Below are positions 25,530 through 45,035 of a stretch of 64,000 bases of DNA, in pieces. Position 1 is the first letter of the stretch. The number at the start of each line of letters is the position of its first letter. The notes under the pieces are model-generated. The model had not been told where the DNA came from and made no database searches. It was given only the letters and a program-made list of their open reading frames with translations. Source of the stretch: Phallusia mammillata (taxonomy: Eukaryota > Chordata > Ascidiacea > Phlebobranchia > Ascidiidae); contig QLIY01000066.1 in NCBI GenBank assembly GCA_003260075.1, positions 146,773 through 210,772 on the forward strand. Reading direction: 5' to 3'. The position numbers were made by a program, and so were the translations under genes.

Positions 25530-28500
25530 ATGTCATTTATATCCCTTCCTGTCCTGTTAATTGATGCACTGACTTGGTATGGAATATTTATCAGCATATT
25601 CAACTTTACAATGTTCCTTGTGGCACTTGTCTTCATGTAAGTTTTGATTATAAAAAATTATAAAAAGTCATTTATGAAATGTCGTTTGTTAGTGTGGAAA
25701 ATTATTTTTGAGAAGGCTATCTGCACTCAAGTGCCTGCGTCAAAATATATGCAAACAGTTTCAGTTAACAAACAACACAACAACTAAACGTGCACTTAAG
25801 TGTTGTATACTCTTTTGCCACAGAAAATTTAACATCAACAAAGAACCTCCTTGCAACCACCCCAAATATAACGAGGGCGTTTCTATTATAAAACCGTTGA
25901 TGGGAGTTGACTCATGTCTCGAGGAAAACTTGACTGCACTCAGTAAAACCGAATATCCGAAGGCAAGTTGGGCGACCTAACGAATTTTCGTATTACTTTT
26001 TGAAGTATATTTAACGCCGTGCTATTTCCAGATGTAAAAAATATATTCGTATTGTGTTCGATTTTTAGTTTCATCACGATGATATTTCACAATCCAGTAA
26101 AGACCAACATTTGTAACATTTTAATTTGGGTCCTCACTAAAACTTTAACAGATCATTCAGTAGCCTATCTACATGAATGGCTAAAATGAAATCGAGTGTT
26201 TTGGAAAATTTTCGTTAAACACAATAATTTGAATGAAAAAGTAACTCAGTATAAATTTAGACAATATTTTTTGAAGAATGTTTGTAATTTGGGCATTTGC
26301 AGGAAATTGAAGTATACAATTAAGCGGTTTTGTTAATGCATATGCATCAGTAGACTATATATATCTGGTGTAGTAGAAAATTACTACTACTAGTAATTAT
26401 AAATTGTTTACATTTGGGTTACAGTTTGAAGTGATTTTTTGTCTGGAAGATGGAAAAGATCCAGCTCGAATAATGGCAGAAACGTTTATTGAGAAACATC
26501 CAAACATCGATGCTCGCATTTCTATTGGTAATATTACCACTGTCTAATATATTAGACCAGAGGTCACCAAACTTTTTTCGCTGCGGGCCGGATAAGTTTA
26601 ATAACGATTCGCGCGGGCCGCATAGTTTACATGCCTTAGCACCGTCTTTCCGAACGTTTGCTAGGCGATTTTTATAGGGGCGCCAAACTATGGTCTTTCT
26701 ACAATCCCATTAAAGATCTGGTGATGCGACTGTTAAATTATATAGTTAGTCTCATTTTAAGAGCAATGGATGTATATTACGTCACAAGTAAACAAAGAAG
26801 GCAATTTTTGCGCACAATTAACACTTGTTTGTGACGTAACAAACTGGCTTTGATCAATTCTGGGCGTTGTAATCCCATGTAACTAGATCAGGGGTCGGCA
26901 ACCCCTGGCACGCGTGACAAGGTTGGCACGCGATGTGGTTTTTCATGGCACGCAAACCGATTTGCCTGTATATATTGGAGTAACATTTTAACCTGTTACA
27001 CTGCTCGTTCATAGTTTTTATCATGCCATTGTTGTAAAATTTAGCCTTACATGTACAAAACACTTTGCTTTCTTTTTATTATTGTTATCTACTGGGACGA
27101 AGCACTATTATTTAGAAAAACGTTGACACACGAAGCAATTACCACAAGGAAATAACAAGTAAATTGTCACGCGTCGCTTAAAAGGTTGCGGACCCCTGAA
27201 CTAGATAAATATCAATTCTACATATCGTGACAGGAAAACTTTTGTTAGGAGTATATTAATGTTTGAAAGTTACAGTCATCAGTACGATTTGGCAACCAAA
27301 AAAATGTGGTCGCGGGCCGGATCCGGCCTTATCGTTAACAAAGTCTGTATAAAACACAAGTTGTCCAACCTATTGTTACGCAATAAAGCCTATGGAGCCA
27401 TTTTGTGTCCAAAATGATACTATGGGTAGAGGAAAATAACACATAAATTGTCTGACATTTACAAACTGGAGACAACTACTTTTTATCGTTAATTTATTGT
27501 TTTGTCACATTAAAATCATCATCTAGATCAGCGTGGTCCAACTGCAGGCCCTCGGACTAATTGTGGTGTGCAAAATAATTTTGTAGGTCCGCGAAATTCC
27601 AACGCTTTAATGGCAACGGTAATTTTTGTTTTCAATGTTAAATAAGCCACCCTGATGTTTGTGCCTGAAAACAGCGTCATGCAAAAAATACAACCATCGC
27701 CTCGTCTAAAGACGTCGCCTCGATGCTGAAGTGGGGAATCTGAAAAAAATACGCTTCTAAAGTTACGTTCTAAGCAATCTGTACCTAATAAATGTCTGGA
27801 TTTTAGTATTATTGGCTCGCAACAAAACAAAGTTGGACCCCACTGCTCTTGTTGAATTATGACGTAACAATTTCCTAAAATCACTGTTCGAAAGCTCCTT
27901 ATTAACACTAAATGCTAACATATTAGAATAATGCATGGGCAATCAAACTTGCATAATTTTTACGATCTAATATTTGATTGAACTATTTTGTCAAACCATC
28001 TGCTTACATGTACTTATGACCGCAGGTAATGATACTTCGATCGTCAATGGCAAAGTGAGAAACGTTATGAACGGTTACCGCGTGATGAAATACGACCTGT
28101 TCTGGATGTGTGACGCTCGAATAAAAGTCTATCCAAACTCTCTTAAAGACTTGGTATGCAATTCTTCCGAAAAGACGGGTTTGGTTCATTCAATGCCATC
28201 AACGGTCGGAGGAAATCTAAAAACAATGGGATCGCTTTTGGAAAAGGTGATTATTTCACTTATGTTGCCCCTATTGTACATCAACTAAAACTAATTACTT
28301 CATGTGCATAAAAATCTGTAGATTTTAAAGTGTCTTTTTTGTCTACAGATGTCATTCAGCAACCAGTTTGCTCGCATGTACATAAGCGCACATTTATTGG
28401 GTTTGCCATGTTCAGTGGGAATGTCAAACTTACTTCGTAAATCCTTTATCGAAGCGACCTGTCGAAGGGGACTAAAAGACTTTGCAAACTTTATGGCCGA

Positions 28501-30269
28501 GGACCACCAAATGGCTTTGCACATTCTTCTGAGGTAAATATTCAATGTACAGTGATTTGTGTAGCACCTGGCAGGGCATAATATGCAGAATTGGTTGTAA
28601 TTTTAGCGCAAAGAAACTACAACTTGGAGCAAAGCTATCACAGCAGAACTCAGGAGATGTCTCTTTTGAACAATATTACAACCGGCAGTTTCGGTAAGCA
28701 ACTGAGTACATATTGTTGAGCTTATAAGCTTTCATATCATATGATAAACGAAGGTAGGCTATAAATTTAAACACAATCTTAAATTACCGTGTATTTTAAC
28801 GGTAATTTTTTTACCTAGATTACTTCTAGTGACCGGGGCAATGAATTTTTGGGGTCGTTTGTATTTGTAGAAGAGCATCTACTTCTTAACGTCGCTCCGT
28901 TCCATTTTATATATACCCACGACTTCAACTGTAGTTGCACAATACTTACATGACAACTATATTTGACGTGTTTATGGTTTATTTTGTTTGTGACGTCATT
29001 GGTATGAACTGCGTGTAAAGCGGCACCAGTCGCGTACATATTTCTAAGAGTGCGGTAAAATAGTCGGTTTTGTTAAGTCATCTCATGTTTTAATACTTAA
29101 CGACGAAATGCGGATGTACACGACAATGCTACAAAACAATTTCATCTTACTTGTTACCAAAATAGTCTCGCCCATCTCATTAACGTTGTCATTAACCGCT
29201 TTGAACAAGTTTTTGCGTTTTTGCCCACCAAAAGCGGAAAAATGAATTTGGTTCTTAGTGTGCCACAATTACATAGTTTGTGAACGTCGGGTTTATCGCA
29301 ACCTTGTGCAAAAGTTTAATAGCTCTAATCTCGACTCGACCACTTGCGATCCACTATTTGGGGACGCCTGTATGAAAAAAAGAACAACGCAAAATAAACA
29401 GGCGACGCAAAGGTGGGCCGATATCGGATAAATGTTGTTACTTCATAATTATGAGTAGAAAACATGATTACCCTTAAACAAAACGAAAGCAAACCATTGA
29501 TTTTTGGCCAAAACAATCAACAATGTTTAACAACAGTTATCACAAGAGTCTAATTGTTTTTAGATGGGCCAAATTGCGGTTTTACAGTCAACCAATAGGA
29601 TGCCTACTCGTGGAACCGTTTTCATCGGGATTGCTTTCTAGCCTCTTGTTTTCATTTTCGGTCCACTACGTAATGGGGTGGAACGGCACATACTTTTTTT
29701 TCGGTCACACAGGAGCGTTGTTTTTGCTTGATGTGCTGTATCTTCTTGCTTTGGAGGTGGGTGAAATTTGTTTGCTGCCTCAAAAAATCGCGTATTTATA
29801 TGACCTACTTGTATTTTTTTCGGAAACAGGACTTTTACTTATTTTTTTCAAACCGCCCAGTTTGAAGGTTTTTTAAATTAGAGGAAGAACCATTTTCTTA
29901 CTTTGAGCTAGTGAAGCCTATATTCGGAACAACAGCTACGTGTGTAAATTAGTGTTAAGTTAATGAGGACGCTATCATAAAGGTGCGAAATTTTTATTAA
30001 CGGCTAATTTTCTTCCAACTGCTGTTTGTTGGGCCTACGCGAAAAAAGTGCCAGTCTTTTTTTTGTTGTTGTAGAAACTCTAACAGCGTTGTTTATTCTT
30101 TTCAAAGGAAAATTTTCGTGTGCCGTGGTACAAAGTGGTAACAGGATGGACGTTAAATTATCTGATATCAAGCTATGTCATTATTATGGCTATCGGACGC
30201 CCCACTATCGAATGGCGATCGCGGAGGTATCGCCTTCATTTGGATGGAACATACGAAGTGGAGAAATAA
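25530..30269 (+). CDS. UGCG: Ceramide glucosyltransferase, tandem copy B (8 exons, 398 aa)
   Basis: Exons: 25530-25636, 25824-25962, 26425-26527, 28026-28246, 28349-28533, 28607-28693, 29564-29756, 30108-30269. Exons 2 to 7 have exactly the same lengths as in copy A (139, 103, 221, 185, 87, 193) and identical phases, so the pair arose by gene duplication. The GT21 motifs are intact: KPLMGVD, WMCDAR, MAEDHQM and RQFRW. The N-terminal anchor (about residues 8-33) and C-terminal tail WRSRRYRLHLDGTY are present. Intron 2 begins with GC (AAG|GCAAGT), a typical GC-AG intron, while copy A uses GT there. Exon 8 could instead start at 30087 with an upstream in-frame acceptor. Introns are much longer than in copy A, and intron 3 (1.5 kb) has been invaded by transposons. 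Protein divergence between copies is considerable, so the duplication is old. Confidence 0.91.
26558..27330. mobile_element. Degraded hAT-like element in UGCG copy B intron 3
   Basis: It starts CAGAGGTCACCAAACTT followed by gcgggccgg words. The same gggccggatccggcc words recur near 27312-27330, but no clear right TIR or duplication was found. It is interrupted by the complete element at 26889-27198. Confidence 0.45.
26889..27198. mobile_element. hAT-type MITE, 310 bp, in UGCG copy B intron 3
   Basis: TIRs CAGGGGTCGGCAACC and GGTTGCGGACCCCTG are inverted with one mismatch. The 8-bp duplication AACTAGAT is perfect (26881-26888 and 27199-27206). It is nested inside an older, degraded element. 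Confidence 0.92.
27529..27845. mobile_element. Probable hAT-type MITE, 317 bp, in UGCG copy B intron 3
   Basis: The left end CAGCGTGGTCCAACT and right end AGTTGGACCCCACTG are imperfect inverted repeats. The flanks do not match, so a target-site duplication is lacking; it may be old or the borders slightly off. Confidence 0.6.
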
Positions 30270-31646
30270 CTCTTTTCCTCGTTATTGTAATCACTTGTCA
30301 GGGTAGTAGCCTATGAGGCATATATTAACAAATAAACAGTCGTTCGTCGATGGTTGGTCTAAAATTATAGACAGTTGTGAAGACGTTCAAATCGTAAAGT
30401 GTTTCAGACTATTATGCTTTAGCGTTAATTAGGTAACCAGGCGGCCTTAACGAAACACCAAAAAGCTGTAGGTGTAGGATAATTCGGATAAAGCTTCAAA
30501 GTGAGAGGCTGGCCTAATATTAGGCCTATATAGGCTATTAACACGTAGGTAGCCTACTTTTAAATCGCTAAAGTTGATTTGTCTGGTTTCGTTAATTGCC
30601 CCTTTAAATAAATGTGAAATGCATATTTTGGCATTACAAATCGGCCTTTGACCCATGTTTTAATCAATGTAGACTACACAGTCAGCAGGCCAACCTTTCC
30701 TTGGCGCCTAAAAAATGTTTTTCTTGCTACGATTTACGAGTCTCATATTTAGGCCTAATACTTTGAAAGGAAATAGGCTAATCGTGTGGAATATAAGCGA
30801 TTTGGCCATAAAAAGTGGATCACCACCAATAATGAGTGTTTGTTGTCTAATTTACCTGTCTATCAGTTTATGTAGATCCAACATATTGACTCTGATTTAT
30901 ATAGGCTGCTGCTGGTCTGTTTTAAACATGCAGGAAAGTATATTGGTCAGCAAACAAATAATGTTTTGAAAATTGTAAACAAAAAAACATAGTTTCTTTG
31001 CATGTAAAAGATCAAAACTTCATTATAACTCCTACTTGGGATAAATTACACGATTCCCAAACCAGAACAAGTACCGTGACAATGCAACAAAAAAAACTAC
31101 AGGTACCGTAATTCCTTTCAGTGAATGAAACGTGGTGAGTTTAAACGGATTCGATATTCTGCACCGGGAAAGTGATCGACACTTAACAGTATTCATCCGC
31201 GGTGGTGCTATTTTTTCCAAGTGAAATATTTAATCTGCAGTAATCGGGTTTGCACAAAATGTTTTACGGTAATAAAATACCTCAAACGAAACAAAAATAT
31301 ATATTTTACCCGATTGAACAAGTTTCACAACGCATAGTGATTGAATTTGTGAGATGTAAATCAGTCATTGATTGACAGCAGAAATGCTGAGCCAATTACA
31401 GAATGAGATATTTCACTTTGCTTACCGTCCTTATAGGGTGTAAGTTGTCGTTGGTAAACGTTGGAAATTTTTGAAATTGTGTGTTGTGTGTGTTATGCGT
31501 AAATTTGTATGTGTCATCAACGTTAGCTGAAATGCCTTTGTCAAGGTAAGAAGGCACAAAACACTTACATATTATTTGTTTTAAAGGAATCTGCTTACTT
31601 AAAAGTTTTTTAAAAAATCCATTAAACCGTCAACTTAACCACAACA
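30270..31646. other. Intergenic stretch before the 14-3-3 gene
   Basis: Apart from the poly(A) signal and short 3' UTR of UGCG copy B, no exon, repeat or transposon end was recognised. It should contain the 14-3-3 promoter. Confidence 0.5.
30331..30336 (+). terminator. Poly(A) signal of UGCG copy B
   Basis: AATAAA about 60 nt after the stop codon at 30269. Confidence 0.5.
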
Positions 31647-39026
<7,380 letters not shown>

Positions 39027-39784
39027 TGTGCCTCAAATATTGGTGTTCATCAGTGGGTCATGCTACGACAAAAATGTCCATTATAATTTTACAAATTTGT
39101 CCGTTTGTATGTGTACTTGTGCGTCCCTTGATGGTTTGACTGCTCACAAAACTTATGTATACATTTCTAAGGATTCAAACAGTTTAAGTAAAAACTGCAC
39201 TCAACTTCTGTCTTTCTATGATGGCATGCATGTTTTCGAGGTACTGGTTTAAAAAAGTATAGGCCTGGACGCACATATTTTTATCTATCTAAGTATGTAT
39301 ATATCCACTTATTGTAGATATTTTGCAGACAATATCCTTTGTGTGTACGATTCTAATTTCCAACAACTAAATTATACCAATGGGACGAATTGCTTTGGTG
39401 ACATGCAAATTGTCAATGGCCGTTTTTCTACTTTTCCTATTCGATGGGAAAGAATAAGTTTTTTAATCTGTAGTTTAATGCTCAAATTCATATCACCGTT
39501 TCTCGTCTGCATGTGTGCGTGTTGTCGACATCGAAGTCCGTGTTTTACTCGTGTGACCTGTTGCAAGCGTTATGATAATCTTTATGGTCGCATGCACATT
39601 GCGATTTTGACTGACTGTTATCTGAATTTCATATCCTACTTTTTGATGTTTCGTCGTTGAACTAGCATTTGGTTTTGCTCCTGTGCAACAGGTTTTTCTG
39701 GCGATGCCACGGATATATGTGTTTGTGTGTTTTGCTTACAGGGTTTTCGTAGTGGCATCGATTTCCTGTAGTTGAAGCGTTTCT

Positions 39785-39790
39785 AATAAA
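39785..39790 (+). terminator. Probable poly(A) signal of the 14-3-3 gene
   Basis: AATAAA about 760 nt downstream of the stop codon. Long 3' UTRs are common for epsilon 14-3-3 genes; no closer AATAAA was seen. Confidence 0.45.
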
Positions 39791-40164
39791 ACTCTCCTTG
39801 TATTTGACCGACCCAACACCAACATACTGCTGTAAAAGTTTACTCCGATTTAATCTTTTGTACGGTCAATAGCTACTTTTTTGTTTTATTGGCAGCGATC
39901 AATTGACTAGGCCAGAGATCTTAAAAAAGTGATTCGTTGATTCTAATAGTATGACGTATATACTAAATTGGTAGAGTTTGTTACCTGTAGCGATTGTTGA
40001 GTTTGTCATTACTTGCAACGTTTCTTAAGCACAGCTAGTTTGTTAAGATTTGTGCATTGGTTAAAGTAGGTCAGTACAGCGTTCCGTTAAGCGTTTGGAC
40101 AAAGAGTATCGATCGTATTATAAATCTGTCACAAATTTTCGGAATAATCTTTACGATCCCTTAA

Positions 40165-40492
40165 CAGTGGTTCCCCAACTTTTTTGACACGGTCTTGAGT
40201 AAATTTAATTTTCTGATTCCTTGCGACCCATATAGGTACCCAATACTTCTTTTTATCTGTACAACGCTAAACCTTTTCGAAAATTTAGGTTTCATGAATA
40301 TTACTGTGTTATTTTCGGCCGAAATGAATAGGTCTTTGACCAAATCTTATGATTTAGCTTAAATTTGCCAATGATCGGTATGCATTGTCAGCCAGACAAC
40401 TGGTGACGTTACAAACAAAAAATGCGTTAACACTTTAAAACAAGCTGTGAAGAAATTACATTGGGTCGCGCCCCGTCTTTTGGAAAACACTG
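40165..40492. mobile_element. Probable hAT-type MITE, 328 bp
   Basis: The ends CAGTGGTTCCCCAACTTTT and the inverted partner ending TTTTGGAAAACACTG are imperfect TIRs. The flanks (tcccttaa and ctttggaa) do not form a clear duplication. Confidence 0.55.
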
Positions 40493-41663
40493 CTTTGGAA
40501 AAGGTAATCTCTATGATACTGTATCTCAATGGTAATGCATCATAGCCCACCGAATATGGTTGGAATTTTGGGAAAAAAATAATTAAATCAAGTCATTCCG
40601 GTAAAAAAAAAATTTCCTTTTGACTTTTTATCAACAGCGACGGTTTTTTTCAGCGGGCTTCGGATGTAGGCCTTCACTAGTGAGAACCACCAACAAACAA
40701 CGTGTTAACTTCAACACCTTTAGGTGGTCTCATTGCTACCATAGGCATTCTATAGCGTTAAATGAGTCAAATGACTATTGTCTTCCATAATTTAGGCTAC
40801 TGTTTCTCAAACTCGGGTCCGTGGTCCCTTTAGGGGTCCGCCTTGGACCGCGAGTGCTCCAGAGGGAGCCACGAACTACTATAGGTTAAGAATCGTTGCT
40901 GTGGTATAAAATAACGCAGCATAATTTTGCGTCAATATGCACCGGTCTTTTGTAAAACGTGTTATATTTGCCTGAAAATTTTGAAAAAACCCATCACAAT
41001 ACTTCCAGTTTTTTATAACAAATCCATAAGATAGACTATAAGAACAACTAAATATTTTATGTCACAAAATGTTTTAGATAAGCTTACATGGTAAGTTAGG
41101 TATGAATTTTATCAAAAAAATCAGATGAAGCATATGACATAAAACATGAAAGAAAAAACAACTTTGTGTTTTACGTTGTAGCCCGAGGAATGTCTACCAT
41201 CATCATTCGACCATATCCGGAACGTGTCATAAAAAACTTACTGTGGTCGATGTGATGGACTAGTGCTGCGGTGAAACCGGTGACAGTTAAGTTAAATGTA
41301 GGAACTCAGGTTTTGTAGTTGTAAGAGGTAGGGAAAATCACTAAGTGTTAGGTACGCTATGTGTGATGATATTTTACTGTCAACAAAAAAGTTTCGAAGA
41401 CAATTTAATTAAACCTTTCTTACTTCTCATATATTATGGCTTCGACCTATCATGACTTTTGCCACAATAAACTGCAAAAAGCCTTCTTTCTACTGAATCA
41501 GAAATATGTAGTGAGTGCATTTTTGTAGTTAGAGCAAACAGTCAAAATGCAATTATAGCCAACTATTATATCATCCGATGCCGTTTTACTGTTTAGTAAA
41601 AATTCGAACGTGTAGGGTTGTGCTAAGTTTATTTCAACCGTTAGTTTGAACTTTGTTTGTTAC

Positions 41664-42108
41664 TAGCGATGTACCGAATATTCGGTTTGCCGAATTTATT
41701 CCCGCTGAATCGGCCACTGTTGCAAAGATTCGGTTTCGACCGAATAATTTGTTGCGATCCGGCCAAAACCTTTTACGAACACACATTTAAAGCGTTAAAT
41801 GTGTCTTTTCTGCTTAGTCCCAACGAAAATCGCGTCAATCATTGTACGTTTTAACACATTATCGCTTTTCCCACTGCAGACGAAAAATCAGCAATTGCTA
41901 AACGCCACAGAACTAACATCAGGACGAAGCACAACCATTCTCCACTAATTGCCTGGTAGGTAAACTTTTGTTTTCATGTCAAACACGCAGGGCACAACTT
42001 CGCGTGACGTCATAAATGATTCGGTTGATTCGGCCGAATTTATTCGACAAAACCGCCGAATATTCGGTTTCGGCCGAATCAAAGTTTCGCCGATTCGGTA
42101 CATCACTA
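41664..42108. mobile_element. hAT-type MITE, 445 bp, TAGNGATGTACCGAAT family
   Basis: Left end TAGCGATGTACCGAAT and right end ATTCGGTACATCACTA are inverted with one mismatch. The 8-bp duplication TTTGTTAC is perfect (41656-41663 and 42109-42116). The interior is full of attcggttTcggccgaat-type words on both arms, so the element can fold into a long hairpin. No coding capacity. Confidence 0.93.
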
Positions 42109-42730
42109 TTTGTTACTTTTTGCTTTTCCCTGATTATACTTGACTCACCGCAGATGTAATTAATGAACAATATCCTATGAATGACACTTCATCATGTGAA
42201 CCCTGACAATCTTTTCCGCATACCGTAACTCTATCTAGCTATTTGAACGGCCTGCTAATACAAGTCTTTTTTAGCGAAATACTTGATTAAAAGAAACATT
42301 TAAGTTATATTGTCATTCGGCAATAAAACATTACTGTGTTGGGATTTTGAGTCATGATACATTTCCGATCATGTTTAGGCGTGTGTCCTAATTTTAGTTT
42401 AATTTCATTTCAAAGGTCAAACACCACCAATTACGACAGATTGAGATTTGCAAGTTGGCAAAAACCACCAATGTGTCATTTCAATGTGACAACTTCCTTT
42501 GGTTGAAACATAAGTACGCGCACTCGTCCATCGCCTAACCCAGGGCTATTGAGGCTAAAACTAAGATCAGCAAATTTGTATGGGACCGTACTAGTTTTTC
42601 ACTATTGACTCCGCTATTTTAACTGTTTCTTATATTGTTAAATTCTAAATTATAACCAGAATTTAACTCGGGAAACTGTCACCACCTTTAATCATATTGT
42701 TCTGTAACCTAGTACCTCCAACTAACAATT

Positions 42731-43759
42731 GTGATGATCATGCAGATTTTTCTAGAGCCATTAGGAGATATTTGTTTTACATATTTACTAACTGAAAGCG
42801 CAATGCTATGCTGTGACAGTGATAACACTTCAATTTCCGTAAATAAAACGTGCACATTGGAGTATTACCTTCGCACCAAGATGTTTCATGATCTTGACTA
42901 CTTGATTGTTGCTCGGCCGTGGATCGTATGCATGGCAATTGTCAATGCCTATCTTTTTGTAATGACTTTGACACACGAGTTACTGCAATTGCGACGTAAA
43001 AACGTGCCTTGGCCATTGCGCACGCTGCCGTTATCGATGTTCATCTCTCTTTTGTTCGCAATAAGAAGCATTGTAGATCTATATTCTGGAGTCATCGGAA
43101 CCAGAAGTTGTTCGATTTTGCACGGATTGGCCAGTGCCCTATACGGCGTAGGAAGTTCTCACGTGTACACCATCCTGTGGTTACGACAGCGAACTTTCTA
43201 CACCGATCCCCTGCTCAAACACACTGTCAATTTCCGGGTTCGCACATTGAGTAACGTTTCTATCGTGCCTATCTACGTTGTCATATGGGTCGTAACTATT
43301 TTGTTTAAATTTACCTACTGCACTGTTAGCTCACGGTCCGGCTGTGTTGTAATTTGGAATGTAGACAAAGGTAACTCTTTTGTCATTGCGCTGATTATGG
43401 TTTTCGTTGTTTTGTGTTTTTGCTTTCAAGTCATCCTGCTTGTTTTTATGGCATACCCATTAATGTATGACCAGACAGGACCTACTTGCGTAGTCTTCCT
43501 AAAGAAGTTACGGAGTACAAGAACTACCGATGTCGAACGAATGCTAAAACGTTTGCTCTATTGTACCAGTATTTGTATTGTTACAACGCAAATAATGGGC
43601 CTGACTTTAATACTGGACATACTAAACGTTATACGCACATACGACACTTTACCGATACAGCTCGATTTGCTGGTAAACAACGTTGCTGTAATTTGTTCAT
43701 TTTCGGACTGGAGACAACGAATTTTTCCATGGCATCGACAACTACAATTGGACGCATAA
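42731..43759 (+). CDS. Intronless multi-pass membrane protein, seven-helix-like (342 aa)
   Basis: A single uninterrupted frame of 343 codons, far longer than any chance frame nearby. I do not recognise the family. The N-terminal 45 residues carry cysteines and two NxT/S sites (NTS, NKT), as in an extracellular tail. About seven hydrophobic segments follow: roughly residues 60-82, 95-118, 130-150, 175-198, 215-245, 282-308 and 312-330. Basic residues cluster between segments (LRRKN, KKLRSTR, MLKRLL). This is GPCR-like topology, but the DRY and NPxxY motifs of rhodopsin-type receptors are absent. The end reads SDWRQRIFPWHR. The start may be any of three clustered ATGs (residues 1, 2 and 4). Its position among transposons, intronless state and lack of relatives suggest a lineage-specific receptor or retrogene; function unknown. 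Confidence 0.72.
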   Translation: MMIMQIFLEPLGDICFTYLLTESAMLCCDSDNTSISVNKTCTLEYYLRTKMFHDLDYLIVARPWIVCMAIVNAYLFVMTLTHELLQLRRKNVPWPLRTLPLSMFISLLFAIRSIVDLYSGVIGTRSCSILHGLASALYGVGSSHVYTILWLRQRTFYTDPLLKHTVNFRVRTLSNVSIVPIYVVIWVVTILFKFTYCTVSSRSGCVVIWNVDKGNSFVIALIMVFVVLCFCFQVILLVFMAYPLMYDQTGPTCVVFLKKLRSTRTTDVERMLKRLLYCTSICIVTTQIMGLTLILDILNVIRTYDTLPIQLDLLVNNVAVICSFSDWRQRIFPWHRQLQLDA

Positions 43760-43887
43760 AATTAAGGTTTTTTGGAGTAATGCTAGCTTTCCACAGCCAG
43801 GTATATTAAAGGTGTATGCCTTGTGTTTTCCCTTTTATTTATTTATTTGCTTCTATCTTTGCACCTTATGTATGTACTTATTCACCA

Positions 43888-43893
43888 ATTAAA
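43888..43893 (+). terminator. Possible poly(A) signal ATTAAA for the 342-aa gene
   Basis: A variant signal about 130 nt after the stop codon at 43759. Confidence 0.35.
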
Positions 43894-44544
43894 GTTGTTC
43901 ATTTACATTCTTTTTTACTGTGAGTGTTCTTCCTTTTAGCCACCTTTCGCCCTTTTCTTAGCACGTGTGGGTAGTTTTGCGCAAGATTGGATTCATAAAC
44001 GTTCATCTGCCTGTCGTGCTCAATAACAGTTAATGAAAACTCCCGTTATTTAACTCCCCGCAATGACCGTGGAAATGATCCGTTTAATCTAGGCCAAGGG
44101 TGCACAACCTTTTTATCTCAGGTCTTAATTTCATCAACGGTCACCAATTATCTCCTTTTTTGTTTATAAATTACCGATGAAATAGGATTTATCCTACAAT
44201 ATCCTTTCTGCTAATGTTTGATTGTCCAGATGGTTGTCAAACCTCTAAACCAGCAGTCTTCAACTTTTTGGGCGAAATCGCTCCCTTTCCAAAGGCCGAC
44301 GAACATATGGTGCGATGAAATGTGTTTTGGATGCGATTACTGGGTCGACATTGCGATGATTGCGTCGTTTTCATGCACACGCAAAGGCACTGGCTCAAAA
44401 TCGCCCAAGTACGAGATTGCTATCTAAAAAAATGGCCTCTCTTCAACATATGTTGGCGGTTAGATTTATCCAGCAACACAAAATCTTCAGATAACAGTTT
44501 AAACCCAATTTAATTGCTACTAGAACACATTAAAGTACATAGAC

Positions 44545-44761
44545 CAGTGGTTCTTAACCTTTTTTCCTTGCTGCACCCCTTTCAAATCACCAACCAATTT
44601 TCGCACCCCCTTACAAATCACTAACCAATTTTCGCTCCCCCTTCTGTAATTGCTTAAATAGAATTGACCTAACCAACCTTAATGATTCAGCATCCCCGCA
44701 CCCCCTAGGAACAGTTCTCGCACCCCAAGGGGGTGCGTGCACCCCAGGTTAAGAACCCCTG
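44545..44761. mobile_element. hAT-type MITE, 217 bp
   Basis: TIRs CAGTGGTTCTTAACCT and AGGTTAAGAACCCCTG are inverted with one or two mismatches. The duplication ACATAGAC is perfect (44537-44544 and 44762-44769). The subterminal sequence is rich in gcaccccc on both arms. Confidence 0.93.
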
Positions 44762-45035
44762 ACATAGACAGTTACATCATAGACAAAATAACATTATGAT
44801 TATGCGCAAACAATCGCCTTCTTTTGTTCGAAACAATGGGACATTTTTTGCGCTCCTTACCGTTCTAATGTAGTGCAGCTTATTTCCGGCGAAATGAACT
44901 CCACACTCAACTTCAAAAAGGCCTATATATGTGGACGAAACCGAAACGTAGTTTTAACTTAAAATTGATTAAAATAAATGCTACATCGTTCTAAGAGCAA
45001 GTTTATAGAGCTCTTTTGGCAAATGTATTTTATTC

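Larger units (their letters stand above)
39791..42730. other. Transposon-rich intergenic stretch
   Basis: Two hAT-type elements (40165-40492 and 41664-42108) and a half-element with CTGTTTCTCAAACTCGGG near 40798 occupy much of it. Remaining open frames are short and unrecognised. Confidence 0.5.

Noticed and set aside
27290..27330. Right end of the degraded element beginning at 26558
   Set aside because: The shared gggccggatccgg words are present but no TIR or target duplication could be defined.
39295..39660. 121-aa open frame on the + strand with cysteine-rich hydrophobic stretch
   Set aside because: It lies in the probable 14-3-3 3' UTR, before the AATAAA at 39785, and shows no family resemblance.
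41657..42170. Open frames of 63-65 aa
   Set aside because: They fall in the hairpin MITE at 41664-42108.
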